The notes: generated by a model not told the origin, from the sequence alone. A stretch of DNA of 12,134 bases from an uncultured Flavobacterium sp. (GCA_945957245.1 CAMFLD010000035.1:1-12134); one strand, 5' to 3'. Positions 1 to 6,343 are shown, counted from the first letter of the stretch. Numbers and translations are program-made.

Positions 1-39
1 CCATTTAGCTAATTCGTTATTTTCTTCTTTTGGATTCAT
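1..39 (-). CDS. Start of probable FecR-type anti-sigma factor (partial)
   Basis: The minus strand reads ATG at 39-37 and continues open off the window edge: MNPKEENNELAKW. Only 13 codons are visible, so the product cannot be identified from sequence alone. Two things suggest a FecR-like anti-sigma factor, the inner-membrane partner that holds an ECF sigma factor inactive. It follows an ECF sigma gene on the same strand after a 31-bp gap, and the start resembles the 'LAKWL' found near the N terminus of many Bacteroidota FecR proteins. There is no Shine-Dalgarno sequence, which is normal for this phylum. It could also be another sigma-linked lipoprotein or receptor gene. Confidence 0.5.
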   Translation of the reverse strand, partial: MNPKEENNELAKW

Positions 40-43
40 TTGT

Positions 44-73
44 TGAGAAACATTTTAAAATTAAAAAACCCTA
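44..73 (-). promoter_or_regulatory. Weak copy of the TAGGG element before the partial anti-sigma gene
   Basis: On the minus strand TAGGG (73-69), 15 bases, then ATGTTTCTC (53-45). The spacing matches the other copies but the downstream half is poor. It ends only about 5 bases before the ATG at 39, so a transcript would be almost leaderless. The TAG belongs to the sigma stop codon. It may be a real internal promoter or a coincidence. Confidence 0.25.
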
Positions 74-592
74 CCTAAATTGTTCGATATCTGTTCGTAA
101 GGCAATTAGCGCTCCGTGAATTCTTTTTTCAACAGCCTTTATGCTGATATCGAGCATCTCGGCAATTTCATGGTATTTTTTACCTTCAATACGGTTTAGG
201 AGAAAAGCAGTTCTTTGAGCTTCAGTCAGTCGGTCAATAGCTTTTTCCAATTTTTGCTTGAACTCTTCTTCTTCTAAAATAAATTCCGGATTAAGATTAG
301 TCCGGTCATTTATTGAATTGTTATTTTCAAATTTCAAAACTACCTTTTGATGTGCAATTTCATTTAAGGAGGAATTGTTGGCAACAGTGTATAAGAATGA
401 CTTTGCTTTTTCAAGAGGAACTTTTTGGCAATTTTCCCAAAGTTTGATAAAGGAATCCTGAGCAATATCATTGGCTTTTTCCTCATTGCCATACTTGAAA
501 TACAAGTAATTTCGCAATGATTTAATGTTGGCTTTAAAAAAGCCGGAGAAAATTAATTCTTCACAAATACCTTTAGAATTGGTTTGTTCCAT
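71..592 (-). CDS. ECF-type RNA polymerase sigma-70 factor (Bacteroidota type)
   Basis: A 173-residue protein of normal length for an extracytoplasmic-function sigma factor, which directs RNA polymerase to a small set of promoters. Region 2 covers about residues 12-82 and includes NDIAQDSFIKLWEN (41-54), the core-polymerase and -10 binding segment. Region 4 covers about 112-167 and includes AIDRLTEAQRTAF and a helix-turn-helix (HEIAEMLDISIKAVEKRI), the -35 binding part. No region 1 or 3 is present, as expected for the class. The gene is divergent from the lipoprotein gene at 692 and is followed by a probable anti-sigma gene. No TAGGG-type element precedes it on its own strand, so autoregulation is not evident. 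It is the best candidate to recognise the TAGGG-N15-CTGTTTTATA elements in this window (inference). Its stop codon TAG (73-71) forms the start of one weak copy of that element. Confidence 0.95.
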   Translation of the reverse strand: MEQTNSKGICEELIFSGFFKANIKSLRNYLYFKYGNEEKANDIAQDSFIKLWENCQKVPLEKAKSFLYTVANNSSLNEIAHQKVVLKFENNNSINDRTNLNPEFILEEEEFKQKLEKAIDRLTEAQRTAFLLNRIEGKKYHEIAEMLDISIKAVEKRIHGALIALRTDIEQFR

Positions 593-641
593 TTATTCAA
601 CTTATTTTTCCAGGGTTTAAATTTAATTTTTTTTTCGTAAG

Positions 642-671
642 TAGGGTTTTTTATTGCAACTTTGTTTTAAA
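642..671 (+). promoter_or_regulatory. Putative ECF sigma promoter for the lipoprotein at 692
   Basis: TAGGG (642-646), a 15-base spacer after AGGG, then TTGTTTTAAA (662-671). This matches the window-wide element TAGGG-N15-CTGTTTTATA with changes at the first base and near the end. It lies 20 bp before the ATG at 692, in the 99-bp divergent gap beside the ECF sigma gene. Recognition by that sigma factor is inferred. A housekeeping-like CAACTTTG (657-664, one mismatch to TAnnTTTG) overlaps it, but I see no -33 TTTG at the right distance. Confidence 0.55.
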
Positions 672-691
672 TTCACACAAGTGAAGTCAAA

Positions 692-1717
692 ATGAAAACA
701 AAATACCTGTTATTTTCCTGTTTATTAGCGCTGATGCTTTTCTCCTGCCAGGATGAAACAGAGTCAGTTACGCTGAATTCAGAAAACAGTTTTGCTAAAA
801 CATCTCCTTTATCTTCTTTGGTGAAAAGAGTTTCCCAAAAACCAACAAGTATTGATAATGTATTGGATAACACAAGTTGTTTCAGTGTGAAATTACCTGT
901 AGGTGTTACTGTTGATTCGCAATACCGTCATTTATATTCAGAAGCTGATTATGCAATAATCCAAAATATTAAAGACCAATCGGGTTCAGATGATGATATT
1001 GTACATTTTAGTTTTCCGATTACATTGGTTTATCCGGATTACCACGAAGTAGTCGTTGCTACACAAAGTCAGTATGATTCAATTGTAGCACAGTGTGGTT
1101 CCGGTAGTGGTTTTAGTGAAATATCGTGCATTGATTTTAATTATCCGGTAACGCTGAACATCTACAATTATAACAATCAGGTGGGAAGTTCACAAACTAT
1201 TCAAAATGACAGCCAATTGTATAATTTTATAAATGGGCTCACTGATGGAGAAATTGTAGGGTTCGTTTATCCATTGACTTTAACTAAAGCCGGCGGTGCT
1301 ACAGTAAATGTAAGTGCCAACAGCCAATTGGAAACTCAAATTGACAGTGTTATTGATGACTGCTCGAGTTCCGGACCTACGCCATTGTCGCTTTCTGATG
1401 TATTGACCAGTGGAAGCTGGTATGTGTCTTATTGTTTTGATGAGCATGATGAAACAAGTTATTATGCAGGCTACAATTTTGTCTTTAATGCCAATGGTAC
1501 CAGTAAAGCGACCAAAAACGCCACGATCATTAATGGTGATTGGGATATCCATAACGAAAGCGGATATAAAAGGTTGGATTTACAATTTGATGGTTCAGCA
1601 TTATATGAAATGGAAGATAACTGGAAGGTACTCGAATTCACAGAAACAAGTATAAGACTCAAAGAGCTAAGTGGTGGAGGTAGTGAGAACCATTATCTGA
1701 ATTTTACGAAAAACTAA
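692..1717 (+). CDS. Sigma-linked lipoprotein with two internal repeats and a C-terminal lipocalin-like region
   Basis: A 341-residue predicted lipoprotein. A signal peptide ends in the lipobox LFSC, with lipidated Cys19. The next residues, QDETE, are acidic like the Bacteroidota surface-export signal, so the protein may face outward (inference). Residues 61-135 and 144-224 look like tandem copies. Each begins with SC, contains two short strands of the type [FYL]P[VIL]TL (near 69, 108, 151 and 193), and ends in a lone Cys (135, 224). Residues 232-341 look like a separate small beta domain (SGSWYVSYCFD, GYNFVFNANGT, NGDWDI, WKVLEFTETSIRL), resembling lipocalin-like domains of Bacteroidota lipoproteins. 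I do not recognise a named family for the repeats. The gene is divergent from an ECF sigma gene and carries the TAGGG element, so it is probably the primary target and perhaps the sensor-side partner of that sigma system. Confidence 0.85.
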   Translation: MKTKYLLFSCLLALMLFSCQDETESVTLNSENSFAKTSPLSSLVKRVSQKPTSIDNVLDNTSCFSVKLPVGVTVDSQYRHLYSEADYAIIQNIKDQSGSDDDIVHFSFPITLVYPDYHEVVVATQSQYDSIVAQCGSGSGFSEISCIDFNYPVTLNIYNYNNQVGSSQTIQNDSQLYNFINGLTDGEIVGFVYPLTLTKAGGATVNVSANSQLETQIDSVIDDCSSSGPTPLSLSDVLTSGSWYVSYCFDEHDETSYYAGYNFVFNANGTSKATKNATIINGDWDIHNESGYKRLDLQFDGSALYEMEDNWKVLEFTETSIRLKELSGGGSENHYLNFTKN

Positions 1718-1729
1718 ATTCGCAGGATT

Positions 1730-1906
1730 ATGAAGTTTTTCCACAAAAAGTTTTTGTACCATGACAATGAGTACAGGAATACCCACCAACAATCAGCCAA
1801 AAATAAAACCAATATTGGTTATTTACTGAATCAATTCCTGATTTGGGGTGTTATATTCTGTATTGCTTTTGCAGTAATCAAATTTGTATTCGTCGATTAT
1901 GATTAG
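1730..1906 (+). CDS. Small single-pass membrane protein (58 aa)
   Basis: An open frame starts at ATG 1730, 12 bp after the lipoprotein stop codon, with AGGA just upstream as a possible ribosome site, and ends at TAG 1904-1906. The 58-residue product has a basic and polar N-terminal half (MKFFHKKFLYHDNEYRN...) and one hydrophobic segment at about residues 31-55 rich in Leu, Ile, Val and Phe, then ends VDYD. This suggests one membrane helix with a cytoplasmic basic side. A terminator follows at 1935-1960, so it would be the last gene of the lipoprotein transcript. I do not recognise the family. Composition, spacing and the downstream terminator favour a real gene over a chance frame. Confidence 0.65.
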   Translation: MKFFHKKFLYHDNEYRNTHQQSAKNKTNIGYLLNQFLIWGVIFCIAFAVIKFVFVDYD

Positions 1907-1934
1907 TTAAAATACTTACCCAAATAAAATAATA

Positions 1935-1960
1935 GAAGCCGGTTTTTAGCCGGTTTTTTT
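1935..1960 (+). terminator. Terminator after the lipoprotein and small-membrane-protein genes
   Basis: A stem built on CCGG (1939-1942) and CCGG (1950-1953), extended by A-T and G-T pairs (GAAG with TTTT). The loop is about 7 nt, and seven T residues run from 1954 to 1960. It closes the transcript from 692. Confidence 0.6.
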
Positions 1961-2019
1961 ATTTGTTCAAATAATTCCTGCTTTTTGGATAAATTTATTA
2001 ATTTTTTAAGATAAAGGGG

Positions 2020-2049
2020 TAGGGTATTGCTGGTTCGTCATGTTTTATT
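2020..2049 (+). promoter_or_regulatory. Putative ECF sigma promoter of the redox operon
   Basis: TAGGG (2020-2024) followed by TATTG, a 15-base spacer after AGGG, then ATGTTTTATT (2040-2049). It matches the shared element and uses the same TAGGGTAT form as the copies before apbE and the GATase-like lipoprotein. It lies 71 bp before the first ATG (2121), leaving a leader of about 60 nt that contains an inverted repeat. Confidence 0.6.
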
Positions 2050-2059
2050 GGCATAAGGC

Positions 2060-2096
2060 AAAATCATAATCTTTTCAGGGTTTTGATAATGATTTT
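2060..2096 (+). promoter_or_regulatory. Inverted repeat in the leader of the redox operon
   Basis: AAAATCATAATC (2060-2071) and GATAATGATTTT (2085-2096) form a 12-bp inverted repeat with one mismatch and a 13-nt loop. No T run follows, so it is not an ordinary terminator. It lies between the putative promoter and the first ATG, so it could be an mRNA 5' hairpin or a DNA operator. Its role is unknown. Confidence 0.45.
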
Positions 2097-2120
2097 AATA
2101 ACAATTTTAAATAAAAGATT

Positions 2121-2516
2121 ATGATAAAAAAAGCATTCAAAATTGCTGCTGTGGTAATTGTGGTAGGTATTGTAGGATTCTTTTCTGCCCGATATTATGC
2201 TTATCACGGAGGCAAAAGAGATGTGGCTTCAGAAAGTGCAGCTTTCAGTGTTTCGTCAAATGCAATTGTAAGTGAGTTTTCCTCCAATACAGAAGCTTCT
2301 AATAAAAAATACCTTGAAAAACCGGTGTCCATATCAGGTACTGTAACCAGCATTGAAGGTAATGCCGTGATATTGGATAAATCAGTCAATTGCATTTTCT
2401 CATCCAATATAGGTAAGATTAACGTAAATGATAAAGTTACCATTAAAGGAAGAGTAATCGGTTTTGATGATCTTTTAGGCGAATTGAAACTGGACCAATG
2501 TAGTATTCAAAATTAA
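2121..2516 (+). CDS. Membrane-anchored OB-fold protein (tRNA_anti-like family)
   Basis: A 131-residue protein. Residues 5-22 form a hydrophobic anchor or uncleaved signal (AFKIAAVVIVVGIVGFF). From about residue 41 the sequence fits the tRNA_anti-like OB-fold pattern: SNAIVSEFSSNTEASNKKYLEKPVSISG, then VTSIEGNAVILD, INVNDKVTIKGRVIG and LGELKLDQC. Two cysteines (91 and 127) could pair in the periplasm. Such domains are small beta barrels of mostly unknown ligand in Bacteroidota envelope proteins. The name does not imply tRNA binding here. It is the first gene of the operon, ending 14 bp before the DUF5777 gene, and is probably an accessory envelope protein of the redox system. Confidence 0.8.
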   Translation: MIKKAFKIAAVVIVVGIVGFFSARYYAYHGGKRDVASESAAFSVSSNAIVSEFSSNTEASNKKYLEKPVSISGTVTSIEGNAVILDKSVNCIFSSNIGKINVNDKVTIKGRVIGFDDLLGELKLDQCSIQN

Positions 2517-2530
2517 TAAATAAAGCAAAA

Positions 2531-3397
2531 ATGAAATTAACCAAATTTAGACTTGTAATTGTAGCATTGTTTGCAATTACTTTTGCCCGGGCTCAGGATG
2601 AATTAATGAAAGAGCTCGATTCTGTGCCAAAACAAAAAGAAGTTGCAGCCGCAGCATTCAAAGGATTGCAGATTTGTAACATGCAATCAACTAAACTACC
2701 AGCCAAAGGGGAATTTTATTTCCTTGTTTCACACCGTTTCGGGGATTTGAAGAATGGTATCAATAATTTCTTCGGATTGGATAATGCCTTAACTAAAATA
2801 GGCGGGATTTACGGAGCTACCGATTGGTTATCTTTTGGAGTATCACGCCACACTTACCAAAAAACTTATGAGCTTGCAGTTAAATACAGACTTGCCAATC
2901 AGCAGGTAGATGGATTTCCTTTTACAATCGTCGGATACAATACGATGGATATCAATAGTGAGTTGAAAAAAGACCTGTATCCGGGCTTAAAATTCAGCCA
3001 TCGTTTAGCATATACCACTCAGGTTTTGATTTCAAGAAAATTCACCAACTCTTTTTCAGCTGAATTAGCCGGAATCTATGTACATAAAAATCTTTATGAT
3101 GCGCTTCTGGATCAGGAAAATGTTTATTTGGCCGGAGCAGGAGTACGTTACAAAATTGCCAAAAGACTTAGTTTGAATCTTGAATATGCCGCAAGGTTAA
3201 ACCTACCGGATGATGAAACCTCTGTTTATCACAACCCGTTAACACTTGGATTGGATATCGAAACGGGTGGTCACGTATTCCAATTAGTTTTCTCAAACAG
3301 CCAACCAATGAATGATGTAGCGATATTTTCAAATGCAGGAGGCAATTGGGAGAAAGGGAGCCTGTATTTTGGATTTAATATGTATAGAGTATTTTAA
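2531..3397 (+). CDS. DUF5777-like outer-membrane beta-barrel protein
   Basis: A 288-residue secreted protein. A signal peptide ends near ALFAITFARAQ. The remainder alternates short amphipathic strands, as in an outer-membrane barrel (EFYFLVSHRFGD, WLSFGVSRHTYQKTYELAVKYRL, FSAELAGIYVHKNLY, LSLNLEYAARLN, SLYFGFNMYRVF), and it ends in an aromatic residue (F), typical of barrels. The pattern 'GEFYFLVSHRFGDLKNGINNFFGLDNA' and the NPLTLGLDIETGGHVFQLVFSNSQ region match my memory of DUF5777 (Bacteroidota). It sits 11 bp before a cytochrome c gene. The context suggests a barrel that houses or supports an envelope redox complex, but its exact role is unknown. Confidence 0.85.
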   Translation: MKLTKFRLVIVALFAITFARAQDELMKELDSVPKQKEVAAAAFKGLQICNMQSTKLPAKGEFYFLVSHRFGDLKNGINNFFGLDNALTKIGGIYGATDWLSFGVSRHTYQKTYELAVKYRLANQQVDGFPFTIVGYNTMDINSELKKDLYPGLKFSHRLAYTTQVLISRKFTNSFSAELAGIYVHKNLYDALLDQENVYLAGAGVRYKIAKRLSLNLEYAARLNLPDDETSVYHNPLTLGLDIETGGHVFQLVFSNSQPMNDVAIFSNAGGNWEKGSLYFGFNMYRVF

Positions 3398-3408
3398 AAA
3401 TAAAGAAC

Positions 3409-3756
3409 ATGAAAAAGCTAACAATAGCATCGTTGCTAATAATTATAATTGCAGGTATTTCAATAGTTTCCTGTGATTCAACTACAGTGCAGGAAGTACA
3501 GCCTGTAGTTACCAACCCAACCTATAACGCTAATATCCAACCCATATTTGCCGCCAAATGTGTTTCATGCCATTCATCAAATGGAGAAAACCCTCCGCTG
3601 ACAAATTATGCAGAAGTTAAGGATGCCGTAGAAAATGGAGATGTAATGTGCAGGCTTCAAAACGAGTGTGGAGAAGTGATGCCACCAAGCGGGAAATTGC
3701 CACAGGTTTTTATAGATATGGTAAACAATTGGAAAACTCAGGGTTACGTAGAGTAA
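3409..3756 (+). CDS. c-type cytochrome lipoprotein (single haem)
   Basis: A 115-residue protein. The signal peptide ends in lipobox IVSC with lipidated Cys22. Residues 38-55 read YNANIQPIFAAKCVSCH, which contains the haem attachment motif CxxCH (C51, C54, H55). MPPSG at 91-95 supplies the likely axial Met91. The mono-haem class I fold of about 75 residues is complete. Two further cysteines (81 and 87) flank NE near the Met loop and may form a disulfide. It is predicted to be tethered to a membrane in the periplasm or on the surface and to carry single electrons. The neighbours (barrel, YceI, flavinylated DUF2271 protein, apbE) fit an electron-transfer chain. Confidence 0.92.
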   Translation: MKKLTIASLLIIIIAGISIVSCDSTTVQEVQPVVTNPTYNANIQPIFAAKCVSCHSSNGENPPLTNYAEVKDAVENGDVMCRLQNECGEVMPPSGKLPQVFIDMVNNWKTQGYVE

Positions 3757-3769
3757 TAATCAAAAATGA

Positions 3770-3820
3770 AATACCCATCGACTGTGAATTCCAGCAAATG
3801 GAGAAGTATAAATGGGTATT
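3770..3820 (+). promoter_or_regulatory. Hairpin between the cytochrome and yceI genes
   Basis: AATACCCAT (3770-3778) and ATGGGTATT (3812-3820) are perfect 9-bp inverted repeats with a 33-nt loop, in the only long gap (98 bp) of an otherwise tight operon. AT-rich DNA with several T residues follows but no clean U-tract. It may be an attenuator, an mRNA processing or stability element, or a protein site that sets different expression upstream and downstream. Confidence 0.4.
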
Positions 3821-3854
3821 CCATCTTTATTTAAATTTTAAATATTTTATACAA

Positions 3855-4385
3855 ATGAAAAAAACAGCCATTTTATTTATAGCGCTTCTTTTTGGAAGCA
3901 CCTTATTTGCCCAAAAGATGATTACCCGAACGGGAGAAATAAAGTTTGATGCAACTGTCCCAGGTGCCATGGATGAAGTTATAGGAACCAACAAAACGGT
4001 TTCGGCAATTTTTGATAAATCTACCGGAGAATTGGTAGTTCTGGGATTGGTAAAATCGTTCAAATTCAAATCACCTTTGATGGAAGAACATTTCAATGAA
4101 AACTATATGGAAAGTGATAAACTTCCTAAAGCCAGTTTCAAAGGAAAAGTTCTTAACTATGATGGTAAGACAGGAAGCTATGATTTGGAAGGTGATTTAA
4201 CGATTCACGGTGTTACTAACAAAATTAAAACTAAAGTAACATTTACAAATGATGGTAAATTAACACTTTCAGGAGCATTCACCGTAAAATTGTCAGATTA
4301 CAAACTTGAAGTTCCTGCACTGGCAAAGAAAACATTAGCCGAAACCGCTAAGATTACTATCAAACTAGCCTTGGAAAATAAGTAG
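3855..4385 (+). CDS. YceI family periplasmic protein
   Basis: A 176-residue protein starting at ATG 3855. The frame is open further upstream into the cytochrome gene, but ATG 3855 is followed at once by a signal peptide (MKKTAILFIALLFGSTLFAQ), which decides the start. The mature part has YceI features: GEIKFDATVPG (27-37), FKSPLMEEHFNENYMESDKLPKASFKGKV (about 71-99), DLEGDLTIHGVTNKIKTKVTF (about 110-130) and KLSDYKLEVP. YceI proteins are lipocalin-like barrels that bind isoprenoid chains such as quinones. Within a redox operon it could carry or bind a quinone-like cofactor (inference). It lies 22 bp before the DUF2271-like gene. Confidence 0.92.
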   Translation: MKKTAILFIALLFGSTLFAQKMITRTGEIKFDATVPGAMDEVIGTNKTVSAIFDKSTGELVVLGLVKSFKFKSPLMEEHFNENYMESDKLPKASFKGKVLNYDGKTGSYDLEGDLTIHGVTNKIKTKVTFTNDGKLTLSGAFTVKLSDYKLEVPALAKKTLAETAKITIKLALENK

Positions 4386-4407
4386 TCTAATATAAAACCA
4401 AATTATA

Positions 4408-5268
4408 ATGAAAAACTTTTATTCAAAAAGAATGTATTCAGCATTGTTGCTATTACTGGTTTCATTTGGATATTCCCAAACTGCCGGAACTATGACAATG
4501 ACTTATAACCAGCCGCAGCCTACTTCACCTGCCCTAAATCAGGGAGTGAAAAATGTGTATGCTGTTTGGATTGAAAACAGTACAGGTACATTTATCAAAA
4601 CTAAATGCAGGTATACATCTACATCCACGGATGATCACCTGCCAACATGGGCCAGCAAATCAGGATGCGCCAGCACAAGTGTAGCAACAGGCTCAGCATG
4701 TAATGTTACTGATGCTTTAACAGGTGCAACCCGAACCGCTTCAACGTCACCAACTGCTTTTGGAGCCAAAACAGTTAGCTGGGATGGGAAAAATGTTGTA
4801 GGAACTACAAACGGAACAACAGTAGCCGATGGTACCTACAAAGTTTGGGTTGAAAGTTCATGGAATGACGGAGCGAATAACATCCACAACGAAATTAACA
4901 GCTTCTCTTTTACAAAAGGAACTACGGCTACCCATGTAACTTACACCGGTGATACCTATTTAAACACCATTGTTATTGATTGGGTACCAACAGCATTAGG
5001 TATTAATGATGTAAAGGATCAGGGGCCAGCTGTAGTAATTTATCCGGTTCCTTCTACTGGTATTTTTAATCTGGATTTTAAAAATGAAGTAAGTGAGATT
5101 AAAGTTTATAATCTGCTTGGACAGGTAATGTATTCAGAGAAATTTAACGGAACAACAACATCAATTACTAAACAGGTTGATCTTTCAGGATTGGCAGAAG
5201 GAAACTATGTTTTCAGCCTTACAAATGACAACGGAACATCTAATTTTGAGGTGATTCTTAAAAAATAA
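4408..5268 (+). CDS. DUF2271-like T9SS-secreted protein with a predicted FMN attachment site
   Basis: A 286-residue protein. The signal peptide covers about residues 1-24 (SALLLLLVSFGYSQ). Residues 26-195 resemble DUF2271: GTMTMTYNQPQ, VKNVYAVWIENSTGTFIKT, HLPTW, TVSWDGKNV, DGTYKVWVESSW, NTIVIDWVP. Residues 102-108 are DALTGAT, exactly the Dxx[S/T]GA[S/T] motif where ApbE joins FMN to the last Thr (here T108). Residues 205-286 are a type A T9SS sorting domain (VIYPVPSTGIFNL, IKVYNLLGQVMYSE, VDLSGLAEGNYVFSL), so the protein is expected to reach the cell surface or medium with loss of the tail. Three cysteines (67, 87, 98) lie near the flavin site. An apbE gene follows convergently. The FMN modification is inferred, but the motif and context agree strongly. 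Confidence 0.85.
   Translation: MKNFYSKRMYSALLLLLVSFGYSQTAGTMTMTYNQPQPTSPALNQGVKNVYAVWIENSTGTFIKTKCRYTSTSTDDHLPTWASKSGCASTSVATGSACNVTDALTGATRTASTSPTAFGAKTVSWDGKNVVGTTNGTTVADGTYKVWVESSWNDGANNIHNEINSFSFTKGTTATHVTYTGDTYLNTIVIDWVPTALGINDVKDQGPAVVIYPVPSTGIFNLDFKNEVSEIKVYNLLGQVMYSEKFNGTTTSITKQVDLSGLAEGNYVFSLTNDNGTSNFEVILKK
4711..4731 (+). other. Predicted ApbE flavinylation motif DALTGAT
   Basis: These 21 bases encode D-A-L-T-G-A-T (residues 102-108 of the DUF2271-like protein), matching the established ApbE target pattern Dxx[S/T]GA[S/T] known from NqrC and RnfG-type proteins. FMN would be attached through a phosphoester bond to Thr108. Confidence 0.7.
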
Positions 5269-5295
5269 ATTTTTCCTTCACATTTTTATGTTAAG

Positions 5296-5328
5296 AAGAG
5301 TATCTGTGAAAACAGGTGCTCTTTTTTT
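5296..5328 (+). terminator. Terminator of the redox operon, overlapping the apbE stop codon
   Basis: A 12-bp stem, AAGAGTATCTGT (5296-5307) with ACAGGTGCTCTT (5312-5323), has two G-U pairs and a GAAA tetraloop, followed by a run of T to 5328. The T run overlaps the stop codon of the convergent apbE gene (5329-5327). The minus strand lacks a good T run after the stem, so it works mainly for the plus strand. Confidence 0.85.
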
Positions 5329-6328
5329 ATTCTACATCGTTGAGTATTTGCTTTAAACCACTGGTTTCGTATATCTGATAGTTTCCTTTATCATCTGAAT
5401 AGATAAGATAGGCCTGAAGCTCAGGATGATTGGATAAAAAAAGTTTAGCTTTTTCCAAACCCATTACTAGTACTCCGGTTGCATTGGCGTCAGATGAAAT
5501 ACATTCTTTAGAAAACAAGGAAGCGCTCAAAAGATTATTTTTCGTTGGATAACCTGTTTTTGGGTCAATGTGGTGTGCATATTTTACTCCATTTTCTATG
5601 ATAAACCTTCTATAGTTTCCTGAAGTGGCAATAGCCAGGTTTTCCAGTTTTACCAAAGCTTTCAGGTCATTTGCAGATTCTTTATTATCAATAGGTTTTT
5701 CAATTCCTACAGTCCAATTAGTTCCATCCGGTTTTTTGCCTTTGGCATAAACTTCTCCGCCAATTTCTACAATGAAAGAAGCAATTCCCTGTTGGCTCAG
5801 GAAATCTGAAACTACATCAACCGAATATCCTTGTGCAAAAGCATTAAAATCCAGTTTTACCCGAGGATCTTTTTTAATGATATGGTTTCCTCTAAGCCGG
5901 ATTAAATCAAAGCCAACAAATTTCAGAATACTGTCGATTTTCTTTGGTTCTATTTTTTCTTTTTTTCCGGGACCAAATCCCCAAGCATTTACCAGTGGAT
6001 ACACTGTTGGATCAAAAGCACCATCAGTATTTTTCCATACTTCCTTTGCCTTTTTGAAACAGGTTATAAAATATTTATCAGCAACAACGTTTTGTTCGTT
6101 GGAATTAATTCGGGATATGATTGAATTTGGAATATAAGTTGAAACCGATAAATCAAAATCTTTTAGTATCTGCACAACCTGAGGTTTGAAATCCCTATTC
6201 GCATTGTCATAATAGGTAATGTGGTAAGTGGTGCCCTGAGCTTCACCCTCTATTTTGATAGGGTTTTTTTGAGCAAAAATTACTGTACTAAAAATTAAAA
6301 AAAAGAATGTAGGTGCTGTTTTAGCCAT
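5327..6328 (-). CDS. apbE: FAD:protein FMN transferase (ApbE)
   Basis: A 333-residue protein of normal family length. ApbE cleaves FAD and attaches FMN to Thr or Ser of extracytoplasmic target proteins, using Mg2+. The signal peptide is MAKTAPTFFFLIFSTVIFAQ. It contains no Cys, so the protein is predicted to be soluble in the periplasm rather than a lipoprotein. Family motifs in order: GEAQGTTYHITYYD (28-41), ISRIN, GAFDPTVYPLVNAWGFGP, LDFNAFAQGYSVDVV, FIVEIGGEVYAKG, GTNWTVGIEKP, LAIATSGNYRRF, AHHIDPKTGYP, and SSDANATGVLVMG, which holds the metal-binding Asp and Thr. It is convergent with the operon encoding a protein with a matching target motif, and it is preceded by the same type of promoter. 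Its most likely local substrate is the DUF2271-like protein. Confidence 0.95.
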   Translation of the reverse strand: MAKTAPTFFFLIFSTVIFAQKNPIKIEGEAQGTTYHITYYDNANRDFKPQVVQILKDFDLSVSTYIPNSIISRINSNEQNVVADKYFITCFKKAKEVWKNTDGAFDPTVYPLVNAWGFGPGKKEKIEPKKIDSILKFVGFDLIRLRGNHIIKKDPRVKLDFNAFAQGYSVDVVSDFLSQQGIASFIVEIGGEVYAKGKKPDGTNWTVGIEKPIDNKESANDLKALVKLENLAIATSGNYRRFIIENGVKYAHHIDPKTGYPTKNNLLSASLFSKECISSDANATGVLVMGLEKAKLFLSNHPELQAYLIYSDDKGNYQIYETSGLKQILNDVE

Positions 6329-6343
6329 AAAAAATAAGTTTTA

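Noticed and set aside
1256..1285. TAGGG inside the lipoprotein gene
   Set aside because: It is coding DNA, and ACTTTAACTA stands at the position of the second half, a poor match.
3766..3834. 22-codon frame in the gap between the cytochrome and yceI genes
   Set aside because: It is short, lacks family features and overlaps the hairpin. The content does not look like a protein.
3648..3854. Extended upstream frame of the YceI gene overlapping the cytochrome gene
   Set aside because: The signal peptide begins at ATG 3855, and the upstream codons are the cytochrome gene read out of frame plus a non-coding gap.
6247..6280. TAGGG followed by a T run on the plus strand within apbE
   Set aside because: It is antisense inside the signal-peptide codons, and the nearest CTGTAC is about 4 bases out of place.
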